Of a DNA stretch of 15,001 nt, positions 7,641 to 15,001 are shown piece by piece (position 1 is the first letter of the stretch; each line of letters opens with the position of its first letter). The stretch is from CAZXYS01 sp964645005 (GTDB lineage Bacteria; Bacteroidota; Ignavibacteria; Kapaibacteriales; UBA2268), in assembly GCA_964645005.1 (NCBI GenBank), contig CAZXYS010000061.1, positions 1-15,001 on the forward strand, in the 5' to 3' direction. Made by a program: the position numbers and the translations under genes. The notes beneath the pieces were generated by a model. It did not search any database and was not told the origin of the DNA. It saw nothing but the letters and a program-made list of their open reading frames with translations.

Positions 7641-8417
7641 CAAGTACCGATACTGTTTTTCCTTTACATCTTCCTGTCCGCCAAATTTATTGACTGTATA
7701 TTTGATTTGTTCGATAGATTCATCCAATCGCTCGCGTATATCTTTTGTTGTATATCTAAGCATGTTCCAGCCAAGACTCTCCAGAATATTCGAGCGTCTT
7801 TTATCTTCGTAAACGTCTTCTTTTTCAGTATGATGAGTATCGCTATCGCACTCCACTCCAATATTTCCCGCTTTGCAGAATAATGCAAAATCAATGAAAA
7901 ACCTCTGTTTATCTTTTTCGACAAGGAATTCCCGTTCTGCCTTGATTTCTTCATTTTTTAGTGCTCCCCAGAACTTTTCTTCGAGCGGACTTCCAATAAA
8001 AAGATCATTTATATCCGTTGCATACTGAAGATGCCGGTGAGTAGTTTCAATAAATGTAATTCGTCTGCCGCGGGAGCTTTCTATCGGCTGTGGCAGTTCC
8101 TCGAGCCTGTCAAATTCAATTTTATAATATTCTTTTCCTGTTTTAATATTTTTTCGCTCATTTGGGAACAGATCCTCACGCTTAACCACAGAGATACCCG
8201 TAACTTCGGCAAACCATTTAATTAGCCATGCTTCTTGCTTGAAAACTTTTGTCTGATAAAAAGCTATATATTTTATTTTACCATCGCGGACTATACCCGT
8301 ACTGCGTTTTGTCACGATGGGAATTCTATACCAGTGCTTTGTAGCGGCTATTTTGAAATCCCGCTGGTTATTCATCACTGCTATGAGCGTATCTTTAACC
8401 GGTTGTTGCTCAGGCAT
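7605..8417 (-). CDS. DUF559-type PD-(D/E)XK endonuclease-like protein
   Basis: The C-terminal half (about 145-245 of 270) matches the DUF559 / very-short-patch-repair-like nuclease fold. It has Glu146/147 in a PLEEKFWGAL helix, Asp176 in FFIDFALF, the E-x-D strand IGVECDSDTHH (Glu189, Asp191), a DKRRSNILESLGW helix and a following RYT strand. The catalytic pattern therefore appears complete. Residues 1-140 form a separate region (HWYRIP, IAFYQTKVF, GRRITFIETT) that may recognise substrate; I cannot name it. The protein may cleave or repair DNA, but no methylase or helicase partner is adjacent. The start codon has only an AAGG-like site, very close to the ATG. It lies 70 bp beyond the stop of asd on the same strand and probably has its own promoter. 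Confidence 0.75.
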   Translation of the reverse strand: MPEQQPVKDTLIAVMNNQRDFKIAATKHWYRIPIVTKRSTGIVRDGKIKYIAFYQTKVFKQEAWLIKWFAEVTGISVVKREDLFPNERKNIKTGKEYYKIEFDRLEELPQPIESSRGRRITFIETTHRHLQYATDINDLFIGSPLEEKFWGALKNEEIKAEREFLVEKDKQRFFIDFALFCKAGNIGVECDSDTHHTEKEDVYEDKRRSNILESLGWNMLRYTTKDIRERLDESIEQIKYTVNKFGGQEDVKEKQYRYLKLDKNDQEKMF

Positions 8418-8487
8418 TGCCTTTTTTAAAATTCAATTTTTTAATAAGTTTATTAATAATAATAAATTGTAATATTATAAATTTATA

Positions 8488-9498
8488 TTAAAAATCAAAA
8501 AGATCTTGATCAACTATTTTCTCGGCTATTTGTACGGCATTGGTTGCTGCTCCTTTACGAAGATTATCGGCAACAATCCAGACATACAGACCATTTTCCA
8601 CCGAATCGTCTTTTCTTATCCTGCCTGCATAAACCGGATCCGTCCCACTGGCTTGATGAGGGGTAGGATATTTACCCTGTTTAGGATCGTCGATCACAAC
8701 TATCCCGTCGTTTTGATCCAGAGTTTCTATTAATTTATCGAAATCTATCCTGTTTTCAAACTCTACATTAACTGCTTCTCCGTGTCCTCCGAGAACCGGC
8801 ACACGAACACAGGTCATCGCCAGCGGAAGATGCGGCAGACGCATAATTTTTCGTGTTTCATTTATCATCTTTTCTTCTTCTTCGGTGAAGAAGGTCTCCG
8901 AATCAATGGTATGAAATGCAGTGTTATATGCCAGTTGATATGGAGATATTCTTTTTTCGGGTTCTCTGCCTTCAATTTCAGCCATGAGATGATCTATGCC
9001 TTCTTGTCCTGCGCCGCTGACAGATTGATAAGTCGAGCATACCACTCGCTTCAATACAAAAAGATCATGCAAAACTTTTAAAACAACTACAAGCTGAATG
9101 GTTGAGCAGTTCGGATTTGCAATAATACCATTATGGTTTTTTAGAAGGGAGGAATTGACTTCAGGAACGATCAGGGGAATATCAGGTTCCATACGCCAGG
9201 CGCTGCTATTGTCTATCACAATACAGCCCATTTTAGCAGCGATCGGTGCAAATTTCCTGCTGATCGTTTTACCGGCAGAGAAAAGGGCTATGTCGGTGTC
9301 CTCAAAAGCTGCCCCTGTTAACTGTTTTACTTCTATTTCACTATCTTTGAATTTAAGCTTTTTCCCTTCAGATTGCTCCGAAGCAACCAGTTTAAGCTGA
9401 TTCACAGGGAATCGTCTCTCTTCCAATACTTTGATCATTGTCCTTCCGACAAGTCCTGTGGCACCTATAATGGCTGCATTTATTTTCCTATTTGCCAT
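8488..9498 (-). CDS. asd: Aspartate-semialdehyde dehydrogenase
   Basis: The enzyme reduces aspartyl-4-phosphate to aspartate semialdehyde with NADPH. This is the branch-point step toward lysine/diaminopimelate, threonine, methionine and isoleucine, in the cytosol. The nucleotide-binding loop GATGLVG is at 12-18 and a serine-rich stretch at 94-102 (VIDNSSAWR). Nucleophile Cys131 lies in NPNCSTIQ, YQSVSGAGQ is at 157-165, and RVPVLGGHGE (232-241) holds the catalytic His239. The length of 336 residues is normal for the family. The gene starts 9 bp after the stop of ymdB, so the two are probably cotranscribed. No Shine-Dalgarno is visible before the ATG. Confidence 0.97.
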   Translation of the reverse strand: MANRKINAAIIGATGLVGRTMIKVLEERRFPVNQLKLVASEQSEGKKLKFKDSEIEVKQLTGAAFEDTDIALFSAGKTISRKFAPIAAKMGCIVIDNSSAWRMEPDIPLIVPEVNSSLLKNHNGIIANPNCSTIQLVVVLKVLHDLFVLKRVVCSTYQSVSGAGQEGIDHLMAEIEGREPEKRISPYQLAYNTAFHTIDSETFFTEEEEKMINETRKIMRLPHLPLAMTCVRVPVLGGHGEAVNVEFENRIDFDKLIETLDQNDGIVVIDDPKQGKYPTPHQASGTDPVYAGRIRKDDSVENGLYVWIVADNLRKGAATNAVQIAEKIVDQDLFDF

Positions 9499-9507
9499 TT
9501 TTATTAT

Positions 9508-10323
9508 TTAATTTTTTAAAGAAACTTTTTTTGTAAAATCCGGATATGTAAAGGGTTCAATTTCCATAGCCTGTCCGGTTGTTCCGTCAATACGGACGTA
9601 AACACCGCTCATTCTTACATCTCCCTGAGCCATTTCATATTTATGTGCTGTTTGCAGAGTAAATCTTTTCAGTGCAACGTCTTTCCTTAATCCGACCACT
9701 GAGTCATAAGGACCTGTCATACCGACATCGGTCATGTATGCCGTTCCGTTGGGCAGTATTGCAGCATCACCGGTCGGAACGTGAGTGTGGGTGCCTATAA
9801 CTGCACTCACCCTGCCGTCAAGATGCCACCCCATAGCAATCTTTTCTGCGGTTGCTTCGGCATGAAAATCTACAATAACATTATTAGTTTCCTGTTCTAT
9901 CTTCTTGAGTGCGAAGTCAGCCATGCGAAAGGGGCAATCAATAGACTGCATGAATGTCCTGCCCTGAAGCTGCAGGACAGCAATTTTAGTTCCGTCTTCC
10001 ATATCGTGGAATCCGAAGCCTAATCCCGGATTTCCCGCAGGATAGTTCAAAGGACGGAGGACTTTGGAGTTATTCGCAAGCAGCGGGCGGGATTTCCAAT
10101 TTTCCCAAATGTGATTGCCGGTAGTAATAAATTTGGCGCCGAGCCCGAACACTACTTCGGATTCGTTTTCGGTTACACCTTTTCCATTGGTAACATTCTC
10201 TCCGTTCACAACTACGAAATTTGCTTCATATTTACTGATAAATTCCGGTAAATAAGTTTTTAAACCGTTCATCCCCGGTTTTCCGACGACATCTCCGATA
10301 AATAATAATTTTATATCCGCCAC
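9508..10323 (-). CDS. ymdB: YmdB-family metallophosphoesterase
   Basis: Members of this family (TIGR00282) are di-metal phosphodiesterases with 2',3'-cyclic-nucleotide activity shown for Bacillus YmdB. The ligand motifs are all present: GDVVG with Asp11, NGENVTNGKG (Asn40, Glu42), TTGNHIW (Asn70, His71), DFHAEATAEK (His154) and GTHTHVP (His179, His181), followed by TDVGMTGP at 198-205. At 271 residues it has the full family length. Translation starts at GTG (complement of 10321-10323) with a GAAGGG site seven bases upstream. It is probably the first gene of a ymdB-asd transcript. The link between the two products is positional only. Confidence 0.95.
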   Translation of the reverse strand: MADIKLLFIGDVVGKPGMNGLKTYLPEFISKYEANFVVVNGENVTNGKGVTENESEVVFGLGAKFITTGNHIWENWKSRPLLANNSKVLRPLNYPAGNPGLGFGFHDMEDGTKIAVLQLQGRTFMQSIDCPFRMADFALKKIEQETNNVIVDFHAEATAEKIAMGWHLDGRVSAVIGTHTHVPTGDAAILPNGTAYMTDVGMTGPYDSVVGLRKDVALKRFTLQTAHKYEMAQGDVRMSGVYVRIDGTTGQAMEIEPFTYPDFTKKVSLKN

Positions 10324-10536
10324 AATTTTTCCCTTCTATGTTCTCCAAAAAAAATGCAATATAAAAAAAGCTAAGCATGTAAAAAATAAAGCTTTTATAA
10401 ATAATTTACTTCCGTCTTCGAAAAATCAATTTTATGTTATCTAATAATTATCAACTAAAACCGTTGAAAAGTTATTACTTATAAATTTATCTGACTAAAA
10501 AATTAATACTAATTATCAATATTATTATTGGTCAAT
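10324..10536. promoter_or_regulatory. Divergent intergenic region, ymdB / adenosyltransferase
   Basis: This 213-bp, very AT-rich gap must hold the promoters for both divergent genes. A weak + strand candidate is TTGAAA at 10464-10469 with TTATCT 17 bases on. I saw no cobalamin riboswitch architecture before the adenosyltransferase, although the leader is long enough to hide a short one. Specific promoter elements cannot be assigned with confidence. Confidence 0.4.
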
Positions 10537-11085
10537 ATGAAAATATATACTAAAACAGGCGACGACGGTAAAACAAGTCTATTGAATGGTAAGCGTGTAT
10601 CCAAGTATACAGCACGTGTTGAGTTATATGGGACGGTTGATGAGTTGAATGCTGTTATAGGAACTGCCGTTTCCGAGGAAATTCCAGCCCGGTTGAAAAA
10701 GACTTTGACAAAATTAAATGCAACACTTTTCTTTCTGGGCTCTGATTTAGCCTCACCTTTCGATCCGCCGCCTAAGTTTGAAATTAAAAGAATAGAATTA
10801 GAAGAAATTGAATGGCTGGAATCAAAAATCGATGAATACTCTGATGAAATGCCGGAACTCAAGAACTTCATTCTTCCCGGAGGAACAAAATGTGCCGCGC
10901 ATCTGCATTTAGCAAGGACAGTTTGCAGACGTGCAGAGAGATTAGCGGTAAGGCTGGCTGAGGAAGAAAATATTGGTGAGTATGCAATTAAGTTTCTTAA
11001 CAGGCTTTCGGATTTTCTTTTTGTCGCTGCGAGGATGGCAAATTATCTCGCGGGAGTCGAAGATGTTAAGTGGTCAGCCAAATAA
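10537..11085 (+). CDS. Cob(I)alamin adenosyltransferase, PduO type
   Basis: The enzyme transfers the 5'-deoxyadenosyl group of ATP to cob(I)alamin, making coenzyme B12 for B12-dependent enzymes. The diagnostic PduO-type motifs are present: TKTGDDGKTSL at 5-15, RVELYGTVDELNA at 27-39, ILPGGT at 112-117, RTVCRRAERL (127-136) and NRLSDFLFVAAR at 155-166. The length of 182 residues is typical of the compact, trimeric single-domain form. I chose the ATG at 10537 because MKIYTKTGDDG is the usual beginning; an in-frame TTG at 10528 adds three residues without support. No other cobalamin gene is in the window, so it may serve salvage or a B12-dependent enzyme encoded elsewhere. Confidence 0.95.
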   Translation: MKIYTKTGDDGKTSLLNGKRVSKYTARVELYGTVDELNAVIGTAVSEEIPARLKKTLTKLNATLFFLGSDLASPFDPPPKFEIKRIELEEIEWLESKIDEYSDEMPELKNFILPGGTKCAAHLHLARTVCRRAERLAVRLAEEENIGEYAIKFLNRLSDFLFVAARMANYLAGVEDVKWSAK

Positions 11086-11361
11086 TTTATTTATATTGTT
11101 AAGTTTATAACCCTAAAGGAATTAATATAAACTACCGGACTCCAATTCCATATTTTAACAAATTTGTATAGTGTTATCGACTAATTCAATCTGATAGATA
11201 CCTTTTTCCCCTCAAAATTTAATACCTAACTATAAAGCCTGAAAAATTTATCTTCATTCATTTTAAGAAATTAGTTTAAATATTAGCTATGCCTAATACG
11301 CTGGCATAAATACAAAATTTTTTCAACTTGAAATATTAATTATTATGCCGTAAAACTTAAC

Positions 11362-11943
11362 ATGAAACCGGAATTCTATGATTTTGGTCTGATTAAAAAG
11401 GGTGAAACGGACGTAAAGGAATTCACAGTTTATAATCTTTCTGAAAATTGCACAGCCTATATAACGCCTGCTGATATACCTTTCATTCATGATGGTATTC
11501 AAATGAAAAAGCAGGACCAGAATTTTGAGGTCGAGTTTGAAGATCCATATCAGCTTCCATATCAGTTGGCAACTTTGGATTCATTCAAATTCAAAGTGAG
11601 ATTCACAGCAGTTGAATCCGGTCTTTGGGCAAACAGCTTTGACTGGGGCAAACGCACGATTGACAGGAATAATTTCCCAGCAGGTCCTTATGACGGCATG
11701 AAGAATAGTGAAGTTGTCATCACTGTTAAAAATACAGGTACACAGAAGGTTACCATATACAGTATAAACAGGACTAGCGAAATAAGATCGGACGCTTTTG
11801 AATTTCCAAACAGTCAAACTCCGGAAGATATATTCACAGGTATGGAAATTGATGCTGAAGGTTCTGTTGAAGTGCCGGTGAAATTCTATCCGAAAGAAGT
11901 CGGTTATCATGAATTGACCTTTAACATGATTTTGGTAAGGTAA
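11362..11943 (+). CDS. ASH-domain (choice-of-anchor-D-like) fragment, probably 5'-truncated
   Basis: The 193 residues hold about two Ig-like ASH domains. The first begins immediately at residue 3 (EFYDFGLIKKGETDVKEF). The second, at about 110-193, has the textbook VVITVKNTGTQKVTIYSI strand, an EGSVEVPVKFYPKEVG motif and a last strand. Such domains normally sit inside large exported proteins, but this one lacks a signal peptide. Its reading frame is closed by TGA at 11329-11331 just upstream, no ribosome-binding site precedes the ATG, and the 276 bp before it are non-coding in appearance. I therefore suspect the 3' remnant of a bigger secreted protein. It converges on the toxin gene, 7 bp away. 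A small cytoplasmic ASH protein cannot be excluded. Confidence 0.6.
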   Translation: MKPEFYDFGLIKKGETDVKEFTVYNLSENCTAYITPADIPFIHDGIQMKKQDQNFEVEFEDPYQLPYQLATLDSFKFKVRFTAVESGLWANSFDWGKRTIDRNNFPAGPYDGMKNSEVVITVKNTGTQKVTIYSINRTSEIRSDAFEFPNSQTPEDIFTGMEIDAEGSVEVPVKFYPKEVGYHELTFNMILVR

Positions 11944-11950
11944 AAATTGA

Positions 11951-12298
11951 TCACATTACAAGGCAATCCCGGTGCAGTTCAATTAAATCATGTTCTTTGA
12001 ACCCGGAAACGATCTTTTCAAAATAATTTTCAAACAAGTCTTTCAGTTCTTTGACTTTCATATTCCCGGTTCTGACCAGGAGAAGCCTTTTCGGCTCGTG
12101 TCTTATCAGGTGGCTATGGTAAAAATCACTGCCTTTGGTGATAATAGCAAGGTTTTGCTCTGTGGGCAGCCGGATCAGTTCGGCATCACTCGTTTCGTTT
12201 CTTCCGGGCAGGTCCTTTGTATGAACCGCGCTATGTCCGTGAGACTTGATAAAAGTGCAAAGCGACGGCGGTATATGAGCATCAAGAAGAAAATCCAT
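11951..12298 (-). CDS. DUF5615 PIN-like toxin
   Basis: This 115-residue protein is the nuclease-like partner of a DUF433/DUF5615 toxin-antitoxin pair; the family is related to PIN/VapC ribonucleases. The family pattern is clear: FLLDAHIPPSL with Asp6 at the start, HTKDLPGRNETSDAEL with Asp38, then LAIITKGSDF at 50-59 and a conserved LLLVRTGN strand (72-79). In most members I know, the third motif reads TKDSDF or SKDSDF. Here the first acidic residue is Gly56 while Asp58 is kept, which could weaken catalysis. Its start codon overlaps the stop of the antitoxin gene by one base (TAATG), so translation is coupled. The identity is firm; activity is uncertain. Confidence 0.85.
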   Translation of the reverse strand: MDFLLDAHIPPSLCTFIKSHGHSAVHTKDLPGRNETSDAELIRLPTEQNLAIITKGSDFYHSHLIRHEPKRLLLVRTGNMKVKELKDLFENYFEKIVSGFKEHDLIELHRDCLVM

Positions 12299-12552
12299 TA
12301 AGTTGCCACCCTGACGGATTTGTCTTTAAGCATCAACGAGGCATAAGCCAGGCAGGCAAGGATATCTTCCTTCTCGAGGTCGCTGAACTCCGCAAGGATA
12401 TCTTCGATAGTGTCGCCGCCCGCGAGATACTCGATGATGGTCTCGACGGGATAGCGCTTATTTCTTATCGAAGGCTTGCCATGGCAGACATCCGGATTAA
12501 TGGTTATACGCCTGAGAAGGTCATTGTCACTTGAAGTGTTTTGCTTTTCCAT
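12298..12552 (-). CDS. DUF433 antitoxin
   Basis: The 84-residue protein matches DUF433. It has ITINPDVCHGKPSIRNKRYPVE at about 16-37 (the family norm is HGKPxIxGTRxPV), then a helix-turn-helix-like segment with EYLAGG, EDILAEFSDLEKEDILACLAYA at about 50-71. It should bind the downstream DUF5615 protein and repress the shared promoter, as usual for type II antitoxins. It is upstream of the toxin in the same transcript with a one-base overlap. The promoter should lie in the very AT-rich 221 bp between 12553 and 12773. The GTR of the family motif is NKR here, a mild divergence. Confidence 0.88.
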   Translation of the reverse strand: MEKQNTSSDNDLLRRITINPDVCHGKPSIRNKRYPVETIIEYLAGGDTIEDILAEFSDLEKEDILACLAYASLMLKDKSVRVAT

Positions 12553-12773
12553 ACCGTAGATTCTCTATTTATGAATTTTATAAATATACGAAATTGAAAA
12601 AAATTGATTTTAAAAAAATAGAAAAGTAAATAAAATGAAAAAACTAATTCTTCTCATCTTAATTAAATTTTCCTCAAAAAGTAATAACTTCTTAGACGTT
12701 AATAATTTGTGGAAAAGTAATTTATTAAAAATGCAAAAATTTTATTAATTTACCAATAAAAAACTTTGCATTT

Positions 12774-13259
12774 ATGGTACGTCACAACTCAAAAAATCAA
12801 CTCAGCATCGAGGAATTTAAGACTCCTTTTCAAAAAAGTCTTAATCCGGAAAACAGATGGGCAAAATTAAGCTTGCAGATTCCCTGGGATAAGCTTGCGG
12901 AAATTTACTATGGAAATATGTCTAAAGATCAGGGCGCTCCGTGCCGTGATGCCCGCAAGGTAGATGGCTTTTCCAGATTAAACAACATAAGTTGGGATGC
13001 TTACAATGAATCTATGGTACAAAAGTAAACAGAAAATATTTGAAAGAAAAATCAATAAGATATTGCAGTAAACCTTTGGGCAGACCCATGAAACAGACAG
13101 ATGACAATCGTGAGGAAATGTAGAAAAAAAAGACGAAGAAAACAGGAGAACATAGAGAGGATAGTGATAGAAGGGAAATTCGGACAAGGCAATAATGGTT
13201 ACAGATTAAATTTAATCAAGGGAAATCTACGCAAAACAGCGGTTCTTATTTTCTGCTGA
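12774..13259 (+). pseudogene. IS5/IS1182-type transposase remnant with internal deletions
   Basis: An 84-codon open stretch begins like a Bacteroidota-type IS5/IS1182 transposase (PFQKSLNPENRWAKLSLQIPWD, residues 18-39). After GAPCRDARKV it jumps straight to the later motif GFSRLNNISWDAYNES, so most of the catalytic core is missing. After the TAA at 13026-13028 a second frame (13025-13120) reads VNRKYLKEKSIRYCSKPLGRPMK. A third frame (13143-13259) reads IEGKFGQGNNGYRLNLIKGNL, the hallmark C-terminal motif. The pieces are in the order of the full protein, so this is one element eroded by at least two deletions and a frameshift. I could not define terminal inverted repeats. It cannot transpose by itself. 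Confidence 0.85.
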
Positions 13260-13319
13260 TAGAGAAGGACGGAGTAGTCAGTTCCAAACAATTCTTTGTA
13301 GTTAATTAGAAAAATCACT

Positions 13320-14333
13320 CTAAAACTGCTCCAATACCCGCACATCATTTTCGTAGAAAAATCTGATATCTGTCATTCCGGTACGCAGCATTGCCACGCG
13401 CTCAATGCCGAAGCCGAATGCAAAGCCGGTAAATATTTCCGGGTCGATATTACCCGATTTCAGTACGTTAGGGTGTACCATACCGCAGCCGACAATTTCC
13501 AGCCAGCCGGTGTTCTTGCAGACGCGGCAGCCTTCGCCGCCGCAAAGGAAGCAGCTTATGTCCATCTCGGCGCTTGGCTCGGTGAATGGAAAGAATGACG
13601 GGCGGAATCGAAAAGCGGAGTTTTTGCCGTACATTTTCTTAGCAAATTCCATCATGACGCCTTTCAATTGAGCAAAAGTAACGCCTTTATCGATGTAAAG
13701 TCCTTCGATCTGGTGGAATTCTGCCAGGGAACGGGCATTAATAGCTTCGTTTCGGTAGACTCTGCCGGGCATGATGGAGCGTATGGGCGGCTTTTGTCCG
13801 TGCATAACGCGTATCTGTACCGGGGAGGTATGTGTGCGCAGAACCAAATCCTGGTCGGATTTGATGAAGAATGTGTCCTGCATATCTCGTGCAGGGTGAT
13901 CGGGAGGGAAGTTGAGAGCGTCAAAGTTGTGGTAATCATCTTCGATGTCGGGACCTTCCGCCACGGCGAAGCCCATTTTCACAAATATGTCGATCATTTC
14001 ATCCATTACCTGATATACCGGATGGTAATTGCCGGTAAAGCTTTTCCTTCCGGGTAGAGTCAGGTCGGAATCGGGGGTTTCCTCTTCTTGTTTTTCGAGG
14101 CGATTTTTCAATTCTTTGTATTTGCTTTCGACTTCTTTTCGGAGGAGGTTAAGTTCTTTTCCTACAGTGGGTTTGTCTTCTTTAGGTACTTCTTTCATTC
14201 TGTCGAAAAGCGTCTGTATGCTTCCTTTTTTAACAAGATATTGAAGCCGGAAGTTTTCGAGTTGTTTAAGATCTTTAATATTTTCAAGTTCAGAGAGAGC
14301 TTTTTGTTTAAGAGATTTTATTTGTTCCAACAT
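13320..14333 (-). CDS. pheS: Phenylalanyl-tRNA synthetase alpha subunit
   Basis: This is the catalytic subunit that joins phenylalanine to its tRNA together with PheT. I chose the ATG at 14331-14333, giving 337 residues. The frame stays open upstream to 14492, but that part overlaps the terminator and 5S end and reads as non-protein. Residues 1-85 are the coiled-coil tRNA-binding arm. Motif 2 is around RVYRNEAINARSLAEFHQIEGL (191-212), after RTHTSPVQIRVM. Motif 3 is GFAFGFGIERVAMLRTGMTDIRFF at 303-326. A four-Cys cluster at 261-272 (CFLCGGEGCRVC) is also seen in other PheS. No pheT lies next to it, so the subunits are encoded apart. It is downstream of the rRNA operon terminator and needs its own promoter between about 14334 and 14400. 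Confidence 0.97.
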   Translation of the reverse strand: MLEQIKSLKQKALSELENIKDLKQLENFRLQYLVKKGSIQTLFDRMKEVPKEDKPTVGKELNLLRKEVESKYKELKNRLEKQEEETPDSDLTLPGRKSFTGNYHPVYQVMDEMIDIFVKMGFAVAEGPDIEDDYHNFDALNFPPDHPARDMQDTFFIKSDQDLVLRTHTSPVQIRVMHGQKPPIRSIMPGRVYRNEAINARSLAEFHQIEGLYIDKGVTFAQLKGVMMEFAKKMYGKNSAFRFRPSFFPFTEPSAEMDISCFLCGGEGCRVCKNTGWLEIVGCGMVHPNVLKSGNIDPEIFTGFAFGFGIERVAMLRTGMTDIRFFYENDVRVLEQF

Positions 14334-14410
14334 ATTAGTGTTTTTAAAAATATTAGTAAAAATAATTATGCAAAATAATAAACTGTGAGCGAAAATGGAA
14401 ATAAGGAAAT

Positions 14411-14444
14411 AAAAAAGCCCTTCTCCGATAAAGAGAGAAGGGCT
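14411..14444 (-). terminator. Intrinsic terminator of the rRNA operon
   Basis: AGCCCTTCTC at 14416-14425 and GAGAAGGGCT at 14435-14444 form a perfect 10-bp stem with a 9-base loop. On the - strand it is followed by a run of six T, the complement of 14411-14416 (the last is also the end of the stem). It lies 15 bases beyond the end of the 5S gene, so it ends the rRNA transcript and separates it from pheS. Confidence 0.9.
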
Positions 14445-14458
14445 AGTTAAATGATATC

Positions 14459-14573
<115 letters not shown>

Positions 14574-14677
14574 AAAATTTTTGATGGTAAATTTTTGGGA
14601 TGAGGAAGTAAACTTAAGAGCATCTCCAAATCATGAAGAAGTAAGGAGAAGCAAAAGAACAACACAAAATAAAATTA

Positions 14678-15001
<324 letters not shown>

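Noticed and set aside
10324..10536. A cobalamin riboswitch before the adenosyltransferase
   Set aside because: I found no conserved B12-box or multi-helix arrangement in this AT-rich gap.
11288..11308. A hairpin with TATGCC/GGCATA arms upstream of the ASH fragment
   Set aside because: Only six base pairs with a nine-base loop and no T-run; too weak to call a terminator or operator.
12635..12748. A 37-codon frame starting MKKLILLILI, like a signal peptide
   Set aside because: The rest is low-complexity and AT-driven, with no ribosome-binding site; it is probably chance, though an eroded exported-protein start is possible.
14574..14677. A tRNA in the 23S-5S spacer
   Set aside because: The spacer is short and AT-rich with no cloverleaf arms or T-loop sequence.

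Overview
The window looks like a moderately AT-rich chromosome of a member of the Bacteroidota / Ignavibacteriota (FCB) group. The reasons are mostly weak or absent Shine-Dalgarno sites, many exported proteins with lipoprotein signals, PD40-OmpA envelope proteins, ASH-type Ig-like domains, and a degraded transposase that I recognise as a form common in Bacteroidota. The exact lineage is inference, because no complete marker gene other than pheS is present and only the 3' end of the 23S rRNA is in view.

Region 1 (1-7240) holds four exported proteins on the + strand: a putative outer-membrane barrel lipoprotein (378-1415), a large lipoprotein with three Cys-containing Ig-like repeats (1474-3585), a PD40 / OmpA-like / SPOR protein (3747-6419) and a small lipoprotein (6452-7078). 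They look like an operon building one envelope assembly that spans outer membrane and peptidoglycan. No member has an obvious assigned function. The block is bracketed by two inverted copies of a 50-bp repeat (46-95 and 7097-7146, one mismatch). The right-hand copy forms part of a MITE-like palindromic element.

Region 2 (7240-8417) holds the decayed start of a membrane-protein gene. It runs into a convergent DUF559-type nuclease-like gene.

Region 3 (8488-11085) is housekeeping. ymdB (metallophosphoesterase) and asd (aspartate-semialdehyde dehydrogenase) lie on the - strand, 9 bp apart. A PduO-type cobalamin adenosyltransferase diverges from them.

Region 4 (11086-13310) is accessory and eroded. 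It contains an ASH-domain fragment without a signal peptide, a DUF433/DUF5615 toxin-antitoxin pair with a 1-bp gene overlap, and an internally deleted IS5/IS1182-type transposase remnant.

Region 5 (13320-15001) reads on the - strand: the 3' end of the 23S rRNA, the 5S rRNA, a strong intrinsic terminator, then pheS without pheT beside it.

The best candidate for an undescribed system is the repeat-bracketed four-gene envelope cluster.
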